A stretch of DNA of 45,622 nucleotides from an uncultured Erysipelotrichaceae bacterium (lineage in GTDB: Bacteria; Bacillota_I; Bacilli_A; Erysipelotrichales; Erysipelotrichaceae): the NCBI GenBank assembly GCA_937900565.1, contig CALCFG010000147.1, forward strand, positions 1 through 45,622, given 5' to 3'. Both the position numbers and the translations under genes were made by a program. Below the pieces are notes generated by a model, which was not told the origin of the DNA, searched no databases, and saw nothing but the letters and a program-made list of their open reading frames with translations. Every line of letters begins with the position of its first letter. The stretch's first letter is position 1. Of the stretch, positions 1 through 8,648 are shown in pieces.

Positions 1-11
1 ATTATTATACG

Positions 12-182
12 CTATTTCTCGTCAAAAATCAACCATTTGTTGTGACAGAGCCTAAAAAATAAAGCTAACCAATAACCAACGGTTAAATGCACTCTATACC
101 TTTTCCCACATTTGTGACAATGGTATTCTTTATCTACTTCTTTTAATTCACTATGACAATTATTGCATTTTAATAAGCTCAT
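12..182 (-). CDS. Small zinc-ribbon protein
   Basis: This is a 56-residue protein with two CxxC knuckles (CNNC near residue 6 and CHKC near residue 22) separated by about 14 mostly polar residues. That spacing is typical of a zinc ribbon. The C-terminal half is hydrophobic and aromatic (GYWLALFFRL), so it may lie against or in the membrane. The frame is open further upstream, to 269, but the ATG at 182 starts exactly before the zinc ribbon and has AGGGA about 12 bases upstream; the upstream stretch overlaps the predicted promoter. I do not recognise a specific family and assign no function. It is followed by the window edge and preceded by decayed sequence. Confidence 0.5.
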   Translation of the reverse strand: MSLLKCNNCHSELKEVDKEYHCHKCGKRYRVHLTVGYWLALFFRLCHNKWLIFDEK

Positions 183-239
183 GATTTTCTTCGTCCCTAA
201 GTAAAAATAACAATTAATTTCTTTATTAAATATAACCCT

Positions 240-269
240 ATAATACAAATAACGCAATAATATTCTCAA
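240..269 (-). promoter_or_regulatory. Predicted sigma-A promoter of the zinc-ribbon gene
   Basis: On the minus strand TTGAGA (264-269) and TATTAT (240-245) are 18 bases apart. They lie about 60 bases upstream of the ATG at 182, which supports that start over the longer reading. Confidence 0.45.
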
Positions 270-299
270 CTAATAACTTTTTCAAAGAATTGCAAGATT

Positions 300-545
300 A
301 AATAGACATTCCCCGACCTAGCCGTTGTTTTTTGTTAATGGCAAAAATCTATTCCAAAGCGTCGCTTAAATCGGGAAAGTTATCTACGTAGTACACTATC
401 TCTTTTTCACGTAAACTGTTCCTCAAATTCCAATGGTTCTACTTCTTTACCTTCTTTTAATTGATTTTCACAAGTAACCACTTAACACAGGTAACTCAAA
501 TTATTTAGTATCAAGATGGTAGAAAATAAATTTATCCTCCAATAT
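300..545 (-). other. Decayed, unassigned sequence
   Basis: No open frame spans this stretch. On the minus strand short protein-like runs appear, for example LREKEIVYYVDNFPDLSDAL, interrupted by stops. This looks like the eroded remains of a coding sequence, but I cannot assign a family. It directly follows the IS200-type transposase remnant. Confidence 0.3.
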
Positions 546-554
546 TTTACTAAG

Positions 555-991
555 AGAAACTACAATTTTAAATGGTAACTATGTTAGATGGTTATTTAGA
601 TTGATTTTTATTATACAGTCTTATTTTATTTATATTCTTTCCAACTGTACCAACGTAATATCACCTACACCAAAACTCTCTGTTTCAATATTTGAATTTT
701 GCGTTTAACCATCTTTCATATATTATTTGACTACTTTTACCTTTTAAATTCCATGAATAATGAAACACTCATTTTTACGGGAATTTCAATCAGCCTATGA
801 ATTTGATTTATGCAAACCTCTGCTTCAATTATATTCACACCCTGCAATGCCAAAGTATTCTCAAAATTTGACCAACCTCGAGTCTCCTAACTTCATAAAA
901 TGCTTTCGTCTATACTTCGGTGCAAAGACTACCTGATTCTTAAAATTCCATTTTTAATATGATAAACTCCGTAATCATTAAGTTCATTCAT
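555..991 (-). pseudogene. tnpA: IS200-type transposase (TnpA, Y1/HUH) remnant
   Basis: The minus strand carries a good Shine-Dalgarno (AGGAGG) and ATG at 991. Reading across several frameshifts and stops gives the landmarks of IS200/IS605 TnpA in the correct order: VVFAPKYRRK, then GVNIIEAEVCINQIHRL, then EIPVKMSVSLFME, then KSSQIIYERWLNAKFKY, then a frameshifted FWCR-stop-YYVGTVGKN, then LYNKNQ. An intact enzyme is about 130-155 residues and excises and inserts the element through single-stranded DNA. Here the HUH motif, normally HIH, reads QIH, and at least four frame disruptions are needed, so it is inactive. The family assignment is from remembered consensus motifs; the decay is directly visible. 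Confidence 0.75.
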
Positions 992-1118
992 GACGCCTCC
1001 TTCTATACACAATATGTGATTTCACAGAGCACATAATCATTGAACAGCTAGGAGCCTTTTTTCATTATCACTCCGCTTAAGCTCGACTGCTCACCAGACA
1101 ATCGAAATTTTTATAACC

Positions 1119-1152
1119 AAATACGGTTGAGTCATTCGACTCAACCGTATTT
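1119..1152. terminator. Bidirectional Rho-independent terminator downstream of tex operon
   Basis: A perfect 15-base-pair stem (1119-1133 with 1138-1152) has an ATTC loop. A T-run follows on the plus strand and a shorter one on the minus strand. It lies 2 bases beyond the stop of the last gene of the tex operon. Confidence 0.85.
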
Positions 1153-1153
1153 T

Positions 1154-1429
1154 TTAATCTTCATTTGGGAAAGTAAGTACAATTTGTTTGGCTTGTTTTT
1201 CAATAGTGATATCATCGATATCAACATCAAAGCCTAAGAATAATGATTTACTATCTTGAATTTCATCATTAGTGGCACTTACCAATAATTCCCCATAGGT
1301 ATAATCAATATCAATAGCTTCACTATTACATCCAATGCAATGAATTATTATTTGCAAACAATCATTACTTTCTTCAATGGTAAATAGATCCACTTTTAGT
1401 GCTAACAATTCTTTTAATGTTAAACCCAT
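1154..1429 (-). CDS. Small acidic protein translationally coupled to tex
   Basis: This 91-residue, acidic protein has predicted beta-strand character. Its ATG overlaps the tex stop (TAATG), so it is very probably translated by coupling and belongs to the tex operon, which ends at the stem-loop just beyond it. The C-terminal part (GFDVDIDDITIEKQ...IVLTFPNED) faintly resembles the last strands of an alpha-crystallin (Hsp20) domain, with a hydrophobic strand ending in a proline. That resemblance is weak and I would not name it on this basis. There is no signal peptide and no membrane segment. It is probably a cytosolic partner or a lineage-specific hypothetical protein. Confidence 0.7.
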   Translation of the reverse strand: MGLTLKELLALKVDLFTIEESNDCLQIIIHCIGCNSEAIDIDYTYGELLVSATNDEIQDSKSLFLGFDVDIDDITIEKQAKQIVLTFPNED

Positions 1430-3600
1430 TATTTTTCCACCATTGATAATTGGATACGTTTGCGTTTTAAATCCACTTCTAATACAGTAACTTCAACAAT
1501 ATCATTCAGTTTAACAATATCCAATGGATTTTTAACAAAGCGTTTACTCATCTTTGATTTATGAACGAGTCCATCTTGATGAACACCGATATCAACAAAG
1601 GCACCAAAGTCAGTAATATTACGTACAGTACCTTTTAATTTCATGCCAGGAGTTAAATCCTCCATCTTTAGTACATCGGCTCGTAAAATAGGTGCTGGCG
1701 CATCTTCTCGAGGGTCTCTTCCTGGATTCGAAATTTCTTTCAAAATATCGACCAACGTAGGCTCACCGACATTACATTTCTTTGCTAAATCTTTGATCAT
1801 TTTATCATTTGATAATAAAAAGTTAATTTTAGCGATAGCTGCTTTTTGAGCATCTCCACCGGCAAAAATATCCTCCAATGATAATTGATTGATGACTTCA
1901 CGTGCCACGGAATAACTTTCGGGATGCACTCCAGTATTATCTAAAATATCTTTACCGTTACGAATACGTAAGAAACCGGCTGCCAATTCATACGCTTTAG
2001 GTCCTAACTTAGCTACTTTTAATAATTGATTACGTTGCGTAAATGAACCATTTTCTTCTCGATAAGCAACAATATTTTTGGCTAATGTATGACTAATTCC
2101 ACTAATGTGTTCCAACAAAGAATAAGATGCTGTATTTAAATCCACACCCACACTGTTAACACAATCTTCCACAACACCATCCAACGTTTCCGATAGACGT
2201 TTTTGATTCATATCATGTTGATATTGACCAACACCGATACTTTTTGGATCAATTTTAACGAGTTCTGCTAATGGATCTTGCACACGACGGGCAATGGAAG
2301 TCGCACTACGTTGTCCAACATCAAATTTAGGGAATTCTTCAGTGGCTAATTTACTTGCAGAATAAACAGAAGCCCCAGCCTCATTGGTGATAACATATTT
2401 AACATCTTTACCACAACGACGAATGATTTCGGTAATGATTGCTTCACTTTCACGTGATGCCGTACCGTTACCACAAGAAATTAACGTAATGTTATATTTA
2501 TTAATTAACGCAATAACATCATTAATTCCTTTTTCAATTTGCGTTTTACTTGCAGGTTCCGTAACAAAAATAACTTTTGTATCTAATACTTTTCCCGTAG
2601 GGTCAACTACAGCTAACTTACATCCCGTTCTAAACGCAGGGTCCCATCCTAAAACGGTTTGATTAGCCAATGGTTGGGCTAATAATAATTGTTTTAAGTT
2701 TGCTTTAAACACACCCATAGCACCTTCTTGTGCATTTTCCGTTAATTCATTACGAATATCACGTTCAATGCTTGGTGCTAACAAGCGACTATAACTATCC
2801 AAGATTACTGATTTCAAGAATTCTACGACTTGAGAGTTTTTTTGATGAATAATGTGTTGATTCATCCATTCTAAGTTCGCTTGATCATCGCTACTTACTT
2901 TTACCGATAAAACGCCTTGTTTTTCACCTCGGTCAATAGCTAATATTTGGTAGCCTTGTAGTTTATTGATTGGTTGATCAAATTCATAATAAACTTTATA
3001 AATTTCATCATTATCTTCACCTTTTAAACTACATACTAAGTGTGCGCTTTTCGCATACAATTTACGCATGGAAGCATGAATATCTTGATCATCATTATAA
3101 CGTTCTGCCAATATATCGCTAGTATATTGCAATACTTTTTCAACACTGCTGACTTCTTTGTCTTCATTTAAATAGGCTTTTGCATCTTCTTGTAAATTCG
3201 TTACAGCATTTAAAACAATGGCATTGGCAAAAGGTTCACATCCTTTTTCAATACCAATGGTACCTCTTGTTTTACGTTTTGGTTTATATGGACGATAAAT
3301 GTCTTCCAAAGCAACTTGCGTTAAACAATTTTCAATTTGTTCTTTAAGTTCATCACTTAATTTACCTTGTTCTTCAATCGTTTTTAAAACCGTTATTTTA
3401 CGTTCTTCTAAATTACGATAATACGTTAATCGATCATTTAAATTCCGTAATATTTCATCATTTAAACTTCCTGTTACTTCTTTACGATAACGGGAAATAA
3501 AAGGAATCGTATATCCTTGATCAATTAATTCCACACTCGCGCTCACTTGAGTGGGTTTAATGGTTAATTCTTTGGCAATTAATGCATTAATATCTAACAT
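1429..3600 (-). CDS. tex: Tex-type S1 RNA-binding protein
   Basis: This 723-residue protein has the full Tex architecture and normal family length. An N-terminal helical Tex_N region opens with INALIAKELTIKPTQV and the SRYRKEVTGSL motif. It is followed by a YqgF/RuvC-like fold (VLGWDPAFRTGCKLAVVD near residue 320), helix-hairpin-helix elements (SVGVDLNTASYSLLEHISGI near 485) and a C-terminal S1 domain (GMKLKGTVRNITDFGAFVDIGVHQDGLVH near 645). Tex proteins bind nucleic acids and affect transcription and, in some species, virulence genes; the exact role is unsettled. The YqgF domain need not be catalytic in this family. The gene is the first of a two-gene operon and has its own extended -10 promoter. 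Confidence 0.95.
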   Translation of the reverse strand: MLDINALIAKELTIKPTQVSASVELIDQGYTIPFISRYRKEVTGSLNDEILRNLNDRLTYYRNLEERKITVLKTIEEQGKLSDELKEQIENCLTQVALEDIYRPYKPKRKTRGTIGIEKGCEPFANAIVLNAVTNLQEDAKAYLNEDKEVSSVEKVLQYTSDILAERYNDDQDIHASMRKLYAKSAHLVCSLKGEDNDEIYKVYYEFDQPINKLQGYQILAIDRGEKQGVLSVKVSSDDQANLEWMNQHIIHQKNSQVVEFLKSVILDSYSRLLAPSIERDIRNELTENAQEGAMGVFKANLKQLLLAQPLANQTVLGWDPAFRTGCKLAVVDPTGKVLDTKVIFVTEPASKTQIEKGINDVIALINKYNITLISCGNGTASRESEAIITEIIRRCGKDVKYVITNEAGASVYSASKLATEEFPKFDVGQRSATSIARRVQDPLAELVKIDPKSIGVGQYQHDMNQKRLSETLDGVVEDCVNSVGVDLNTASYSLLEHISGISHTLAKNIVAYREENGSFTQRNQLLKVAKLGPKAYELAAGFLRIRNGKDILDNTGVHPESYSVAREVINQLSLEDIFAGGDAQKAAIAKINFLLSNDKMIKDLAKKCNVGEPTLVDILKEISNPGRDPREDAPAPILRADVLKMEDLTPGMKLKGTVRNITDFGAFVDIGVHQDGLVHKSKMSKRFVKNPLDIVKLNDIVEVTVLEVDLKRKRIQLSMVEK

Positions 3601-3627
3601 ATTTAAAAATACTCCTAAGCTTTATCT

Positions 3628-3636
3628 ATTATACCA
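3628..3636 (-). promoter_or_regulatory. Extended -10 promoter of tex
   Basis: On the minus strand TGGTATAAT (3628-3636) is a perfect -10 with the TGn extension, 28 bases upstream of the ATG at 3600. There is no good -35, as is usual for extended -10 promoters. AGGAG (3612-3616) is the ribosome binding site, rather far from the ATG. Confidence 0.6.
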
Positions 3637-3643
3637 AGTAAAA

Positions 3644-3672
3644 AACAATGCACGATTAATTCATGCATTGTT
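3644..3672 (-). terminator. Terminator of the MBL-lipoprotein gene
   Basis: A 9-base-pair stem (3664-3672 with 3644-3652) is followed by six Ts on the minus strand. It overlaps the last codons of the upstream gene, and the tex promoter follows immediately. Confidence 0.7.
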
Positions 3673-4645
3673 GATGCGGTTGATAGCCTAATAATTGCGC
3701 AACTTGCGTTGAATATAATTCAATAGCATTACGTTTTTCTGGCAGTTTAGTGCAAGTAGACGAATGATAAATCTTTGAGTTCTTGTTACCAATAATATAT
3801 TCATTAGTTAGTGGATATTTGTTGTCTAATGCAGTACATGCCACTTCACTACCATCGCTATCGCATTCAATAAACCCATCAATATCTGTTTGCATAACTT
3901 CACTATCTAACCATTTCAATGTTTCCATCACTTCATCATGAGGAAAACCATATTGATTATTTTTACCACAACTCATAATAGTAATATCTGGACTCATTAC
4001 CGTTAAAAAGATATCGGAATTACTGTAACGGGAACCATGATGGTTAGCTTTATAAACATCAATTCCATTAACAAATAATGTTAAATCTTCCGCTACCTCA
4101 TTGGATATATCCCCGCCAAAGAAAAAACCAACATCTTTATAATCCAACCGAAACGCAATGGAACTATCATTAACATCCTTATTGTTTGGATCCACATGCA
4201 ATATCTTTACATTCAATCCATTAATGTCCACAGTTTGCATCGGATTTACTTGGGTAAATGTTAATTGGTTCTCTTCCATGCGCTTAATTAAATCCAAGTA
4301 ATATTCACTTTTTGTATCATAATAAAAGCCTATGACTTCACTGACTTTTAAAGCATCAATCACATCATCCGCTCCACCCAAATGATCTTCGTGAGGATGG
4401 GTAATAATCATTGCATCCAATTGATTAATTCCCATATCCAATAATGTTTGGACAATCAATGGCCCATCCGCATCATTGCCTGCATCCACTAAGATATTGG
4501 TATCTCCCTGTTCAATTAAACTACAATCTGCTTGACCCACATCAAAAAAAGTAACCGATAAATTACCGGTTAACTCGTTATTGTCAGCTGTACAACCAAC
4601 AAGACTACTTAATAGAACAAGGCTAATGATTTGTTTTAATTTCAT
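3656..4645 (-). CDS. ComEC/Rec2-like metallo-beta-lactamase-fold lipoprotein
   Basis: This 329-residue protein has a lipoprotein signal peptide (lipobox LVGC, Cys18). A metallo-beta-lactamase domain follows, with FFDVGQADCSLI, DAGN and the metal motif HPHEDH (His83, His85, Asp87, His88), then GGDIS and KANHHGSRYSN. This is the pattern of the detached MBL domain of ComEC-type proteins. The last 45 residues (YIIGNKNSKIYH..C..LP ... GYQPHQQCMN) match the short zinc-binding domain often found at the end of such proteins and in Ada. It is expected to be a membrane-tethered extracytoplasmic hydrolase, possibly acting on nucleic acid or phosphodiesters; the substrate is unknown. A good ribosome site (AGAGGA) supports the start. 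It overlaps the upstream Cys-rich gene by 23 bases. Confidence 0.85.
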   Translation of the reverse strand: MKLKQIISLVLLSSLVGCTADNNELTGNLSVTFFDVGQADCSLIEQGDTNILVDAGNDADGPLIVQTLLDMGINQLDAMIITHPHEDHLGGADDVIDALKVSEVIGFYYDTKSEYYLDLIKRMEENQLTFTQVNPMQTVDINGLNVKILHVDPNNKDVNDSSIAFRLDYKDVGFFFGGDISNEVAEDLTLFVNGIDVYKANHHGSRYSNSDIFLTVMSPDITIMSCGKNNQYGFPHDEVMETLKWLDSEVMQTDIDGFIECDSDGSEVACTALDNKYPLTNEYIIGNKNSKIYHSSTCTKLPEKRNAIELYSTQVAQLLGYQPHQQCMN

Positions 4646-4805
4646 TTAAAATCCTCTTTAAAATCGGATACTCATCCAACAATTCATTTTCATCCAGCGG
4701 CTCACAGTTGTCACATTGACATTGAGTGCATTGGCATTCCTTTTCACATGGACATTTCTTTTCATTCATAACAAAAAGTATAACGTTATCGAATAAATAT
4801 TTCAT
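4623..4805 (-). CDS. Cysteine-rich mini-protein
   Basis: This is a 60-residue protein, or 48 if the ATG at 4769 is used. The core CPCEKECQCTQCQCDNC has seven or more cysteines in alternating spacing, like a metal-binding or metallothionein-like knot, and is followed by an acidic helix. No clear Shine-Dalgarno precedes either start, so the start is uncertain; the short form begins directly before the Cys cluster. Its end overlaps the start of the MBL lipoprotein by 23 bases, which suggests co-translation. It may supply or sense metal for its neighbour, but that is speculation. Confidence 0.55.
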   Translation of the reverse strand: MKYLFDNVILFVMNEKKCPCEKECQCTQCQCDNCEPLDENELLDEYPILKRILNEIKTNH

Positions 4806-4871
4806 TTAATTTGCTTTTTTAATTAGCACTTCCTTCATAGGGTTATCATAGGTGTACATTATCAATGAATA

Positions 4872-4901
4872 TTGATATAGTTAAATCACCATTTATATAA
4901 A
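4872..4901 (+). promoter_or_regulatory. Promoter of the large membrane-anchored protein gene
   Basis: TTGATA (4872-4877) and TATAAA (4896-4901) are 18 bases apart. They are followed by GGAGG (4913-4917) and the ATG at 4924. Confidence 0.6.
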
Positions 4902-4923
4902 ATGGAATCTTTGGAGGACTACT

Positions 4924-6594
4924 ATGAGTCAACATAACTTTTATCAATTTAATACTAATGAACACCCTTTCTTTAAACAAAAAAAGCAACCAAAAATAAA
5001 GAAAGTTTACGATAAGAAAAAGAAAATTAAACTAACGGTTTGGTGGACAATCGGAAATGTAATCTTTTTAGCATTGTATTATTATTTCGTGTTACCACCA
5101 TTAAATTTCCATTCCGGTTCTTCTTGGTTTTTTATCATTATGGCTTACGTATTGTTTTTAATTGAATACATGAGTGTAAATCAAATCCATGAATTTAAGA
5201 AAATTAACAAATGGTTATTGTCACCATTAATTATCATTATTAGTGGTATATTCTTACTTAATTTATTTTTCACACCAATTTTCCAAGCAAAAACATTTGC
5301 TTCTCGTATCCAAGTTGAAACTGTAGGATTTGAAGAAATTCCAGATTTCGACCCACAACAAACCGCACTTATTGACAGAGAAAGCGCGATGATTGTTGGA
5401 GATAAAGTCATGGGAAATATCACTGATCTTGTGTCCCAATTTGATGTATCGAATGAATATACTCAAATTAGCTACGATAATTCAGTGTACCGTGTTACGC
5501 CATTAGTGTATTCTGGATTAATCAAAACTTTCAGTAATATGGGGCAAGGTATTCCTGCATATATTACCGTTAATTCAGTCAGTGGTGAAGCCAATATCGT
5601 CCAATTAGAAAAAGGTATGAAATATACCCCAAGTGCAATCTTAGATAAAGACTTACTCCGCCATATTCGTTTCCATTACCCAACAGAAATCTTTGGCGAA
5701 CCAAGCTTTGAAATTGATGACGAGGGCAATCCATACTATGTGTGCACAACCTATACTTTTAAAGGTGTAGAATCAGTACGTAGTGTTACAGGTGTTATTT
5801 TAGTTAATGCCGTAACTGGAGAAACGCATAAATATAAATTAGGTGAAGAACCTACTTGGGTAGATCGTATCTTCCCAGAAAGCTTAGTCACCGAACAATT
5901 AAATGGTTATGGAACTTACCAAAACGGATTTTTCAATTCTATCATTGGCCAAAAAGGTGTGGTAGTCACCAGTGAAGGCTATAACTATTTAAGTAAAAAT
6001 GGAGATATTTGGCTATATACCGGTATTACCAGTGTAAACTCAGATGCCAGTAACTTAGGTTTCTATTTAGTAAATTTAAGAACCCATCAAGCACAACAAA
6101 TTACCGTTGCTTCTGCCAATGAATTGGCTGCAATGGAAACTGCCCAAGGGGAAGTCATGAACTATGGCTATCGTGCAACTTTCCCTACTTTAGTCAAAGT
6201 AAATAATCGACCTTACTATTTATTATCACTAAAAGATCAAGCCAATTTAGTAAAAATGTATGCATTAATTGATGCACAAAATTATACTCAAGTATACGTA
6301 ACTAAAGCCAGTGATGATGTGGAAGCTTGCTTAAATGATTTGATACAACAAGCAGGTGGATCAAGCGAACCTTCGTTAGGAAGCGAAGAAGTAACATTTA
6401 CGATTAATTCATTCCAACAAATTCAAATAGATGGCACGACATATTACTACATTGTTGATCAATCCAATTACGTTTATAAAGCAGAATTCAGTGACGAATT
6501 CGCTCTTAAATTATTAACCATGCAAGTTGGCGATGAACTATCTTGCACAATTTCAACCAATGATGGTATTCCATCCATTTTGAAAATAAACTAA
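4924..6594 (+). CDS. Conserved membrane-anchored protein with large extracytoplasmic region
   Basis: This 556-residue protein starts with a Lys-rich cytosolic stretch (residues 1-36). Three or four hydrophobic segments follow (about 38-58, 68-83, 99-115), then a long, largely beta-stranded region of about 430 residues. Repeated motifs in that region include YRVTPLVYSG, NAVTGE and WVDRIFPESLV. I recall proteins of this layout in many Firmicutes annotated only as hypothetical or given inconsistent names, so I assign no function. It is monocistronic, with its own promoter and terminator, and the excellent GGAGG site fixes the start. The NAVTGE and NSVSGE stretches resemble PepSY-like strands, which may mean a peptidase-regulating or envelope role; this is a weak inference. 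Confidence 0.8.
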   Translation: MSQHNFYQFNTNEHPFFKQKKQPKIKKVYDKKKKIKLTVWWTIGNVIFLALYYYFVLPPLNFHSGSSWFFIIMAYVLFLIEYMSVNQIHEFKKINKWLLSPLIIIISGIFLLNLFFTPIFQAKTFASRIQVETVGFEEIPDFDPQQTALIDRESAMIVGDKVMGNITDLVSQFDVSNEYTQISYDNSVYRVTPLVYSGLIKTFSNMGQGIPAYITVNSVSGEANIVQLEKGMKYTPSAILDKDLLRHIRFHYPTEIFGEPSFEIDDEGNPYYVCTTYTFKGVESVRSVTGVILVNAVTGETHKYKLGEEPTWVDRIFPESLVTEQLNGYGTYQNGFFNSIIGQKGVVVTSEGYNYLSKNGDIWLYTGITSVNSDASNLGFYLVNLRTHQAQQITVASANELAAMETAQGEVMNYGYRATFPTLVKVNNRPYYLLSLKDQANLVKMYALIDAQNYTQVYVTKASDDVEACLNDLIQQAGGSSEPSLGSEEVTFTINSFQQIQIDGTTYYYIVDQSNYVYKAEFSDEFALKLLTMQVGDELSCTISTNDGIPSILKIN

Positions 6595-6602
6595 GTAAAT
6601 CA

Positions 6603-6637
6603 AGCATTTTCTTAAAAATAAGGAAATGCTTTTTTTA
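6603..6637 (+). terminator. Rho-independent terminator
   Basis: The stem AAGCATTTTCT / AGGAAATGCTT (11 pairs, one wobble) is followed by seven Ts. It ends the preceding gene. Confidence 0.8.
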
Positions 6638-6649
6638 AAAGTTCGCCCT

Positions 6650-6671
6650 ATAATACTAAATAACAAAGGGG
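6650..6671 (+). promoter_or_regulatory. -10 box and ribosome site of the ATP-grasp operon
   Basis: TATAAT (6650-6655) is a perfect -10 but no convincing -35 exists at 16-18 bases. AAAGGGG (6665-6671) precedes the ATG at 6678. Confidence 0.45.
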
Positions 6672-6677
6672 ATTTTT

Positions 6678-7887
6678 ATGAATTTTATTTTTATTTCACC
6701 AAATTTTCCAACCAATTATTATCATTTTATACATTCTTTAGTGAATAATGGTGTCACAGTATTTGGTATTGGTGACTGTCAATACGATCAATTGAATGAT
6801 TCATTAAAAAAAGACTTAAAGGAATATTACCGTGTGGATAATATGAATGATTACGCACAAATGTATAAAGCTGTTGCGTATTTTGCTTACCATTATGGAC
6901 CAATCGATTGGTTAGAATCCAATAATGAATATTGGTTAGAAAATGATGCCCGTTTAAGGGAAGATTTTAATATTAAAACAGGCAATCATACCCAACAAGT
7001 GCAAGGTTTACGTTATAAGTCAAAAATGAAGGTTTTTTATGAGAAAGCAGGCGTTAAAACGGCACGCTATCAATTAGTGGATACTCCAGAAAATGCCATA
7101 AAGTTTATTAAAAAAGTTGGTTATCCAATTATTATTAAACCAGATAATGGCATGGGAGCCAGTGGTACCCATAAGATCAAAAATAATAAAGATTTAACGG
7201 ACTATTTCCAATATTGGTATGACAAAGATGAACCTACTATTATGGAGGAATTTATTGATGGGGAATTGGTAAGTTTCGACGGAGTATGTAATTCAAAAAA
7301 AGAAATTGTTTACAGTACTGCACACTGCTATCCCACACCAATTATGACAGTATTAAATGAACAAACCGATTTTTTCTTTTACTCACACCCACAAGTGGAC
7401 GCCGCACTAGCAAAAGCAGGTAATGCCGTAGTTAAGGCATTTGACTGCGCATCACGCTTCTTTCACTTAGAATTCTTTATTCTAAAAAAAGATAAACCTG
7501 GCCTAGGTAAAAAAGGCGACATTTTGGGGCTTGAAGTGAATATGCGCCCGCCGGGAGGTTTGGCGCCAGACTTGTTTAACTAACTACGCAGCCGACATTG
7601 ATATTTATCAAATTTGGGCGGACATGGTTACAAAAGACAATACCGATATCCAACCTAGAAATCCGCGTTATTGTGCCTGCTATTGCGCACGACGCTATCG
7701 TCATACTTACAAAAAAACAATCGGTATTATACAAGGAAAATATCGCAATGAGATTGTGAATACAATTGAGGTGGATCCAGGTTTGAGTGATTGCATGGGT
7801 GATTATGCTTTTATTGCCCGTTTTGACACCATTGAACAAGCACGAAAATTTATTGAAGATACAGTAGAGGTTAAAATTCCATGTTAA
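6678..7887 (+). pseudogene. ATP-grasp ligase gene, broken by a 4-base tandem duplication
   Basis: The first frame (6678-7583) encodes 301 residues. These comprise a pre-ATP-grasp domain (MNFIFISPNFP), the nucleotide-binding lysines and Gly loop (YPIIIKPDNGMGASGT near residue 150), a second ATP-grasp subdomain (MEEFIDGELVSFDG) and the Mg-binding GLEVNMRPPGG. It then stops at TAA 7581. The continuation, NYAADIDIYQIWADMV through to IEDTVEVKIPC, is intact in another frame up to the stop at 7885-7887. The lesion is visible: TAAC occurs twice in tandem (7577-7580, 7581-7584). Removing one copy restores a 401-residue protein. ATP-grasp ligases join a carboxylate to an amine, thiol or hydroxyl with ATP; the substrate is unknown. 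The 3' end overlaps the next gene by 7 bases. It could be a true mutation or a sequencing error. Confidence 0.85.
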
Positions 7888-8648
7888 CTTACCAAAAGAC
7901 GCATTATTCTAAAATATTAAATCAAGATATGACATATCAAGTTTTCGGTAATGGTGGGAAAATCTTTTTGGCATTTCCGCCGCAAGACGGAATATATAAA
8001 GATTTTAATGACAATGGTATGGTTGAATGCATTGCGCCAATAATCGATAAAGGGGAAGTAATGATTGTTTGTGTGGATGGGTACGATAATCAAAGCTTTG
8101 ATGCCCATCATTTGGATGAGCATACACGCATAACTAATGCCAAATACTATCAAGAATACGTTGTAAAAGAACTAATCCCTGTTATTAAACGGTATTATAA
8201 AAAAGTCAGTGGTAAAAAATATGAAGGGAAAATTGGAACAACCGGTTGTTCCATGGGAGCTTTCCATGCCCTTAACTTTGCTTTAAATTATCCTGATGTT
8301 TTTGATACAGTCATTGGTTTATCCGGTATTTATCATGCTGCATTCTTCTTTCCAAATTATCAAGATTCTCAAATATACTTTAATTCACCAATTGATATGC
8401 TTGCTAACATGCAAAACGATAACCCAATACTAGATAAATACCGTCAACTAAATATTACGATTTGTAGTGGCCAAGGTGCGTGGGAAGATGAATCCATTAC
8501 TGATTTAAATGCTATCGCCTATCACTGTAGTCGATTAAATATTCCATGTTTTGCTGATTTATGGGGGCACGATGTCGAACATCATTGGTATTGGTGGAAA
8601 AAACAACTTCCTTATTTTCTTGAGAAAGTACTTATCCATGGTCATTAA
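7881..8648 (+). CDS. Alpha/beta-hydrolase, esterase-D-like (first of pair)
   Basis: This is a 255-residue cytosolic hydrolase. The nucleophile elbow GCSMG (Ser124) follows KKYEGKIGTT, and LSGIYHAAFF comes after it, as in the EstA/esterase D family. The C-terminal GHDVEHHW supplies the catalytic His, and an Asp/Glu in GAWEDES probably completes the triad. The ATG overlaps the last codons of the ATP-grasp gene, so translation is normally coupled to it. The neighbouring esterase begins inside its last codons. The three-gene arrangement suggests that the ligase product is hydrolysed or transferred by these esterases, but the substrate cannot be read from sequence. Confidence 0.85.
   Translation: MLTYQKTHYSKILNQDMTYQVFGNGGKIFLAFPPQDGIYKDFNDNGMVECIAPIIDKGEVMIVCVDGYDNQSFDAHHLDEHTRITNAKYYQEYVVKELIPVIKRYYKKVSGKKYEGKIGTTGCSMGAFHALNFALNYPDVFDTVIGLSGIYHAAFFFPNYQDSQIYFNSPIDMLANMQNDNPILDKYRQLNITICSGQGAWEDESITDLNAIAYHCSRLNIPCFADLWGHDVEHHWYWWKKQLPYFLEKVLIHGH

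Noticed and set aside
7570..7590. Programmed ribosomal frameshift in the ATP-grasp gene
   Set aside because: There is no slippery heptamer or shift-promoting structure; a simple tandem 4-base duplication explains the break.
8551..8637. TTG-initiated 29-residue extension of the second esterase
   Set aside because: It lies wholly within the first esterase gene; the ATG at 8638 fits the family start and the short overlap.
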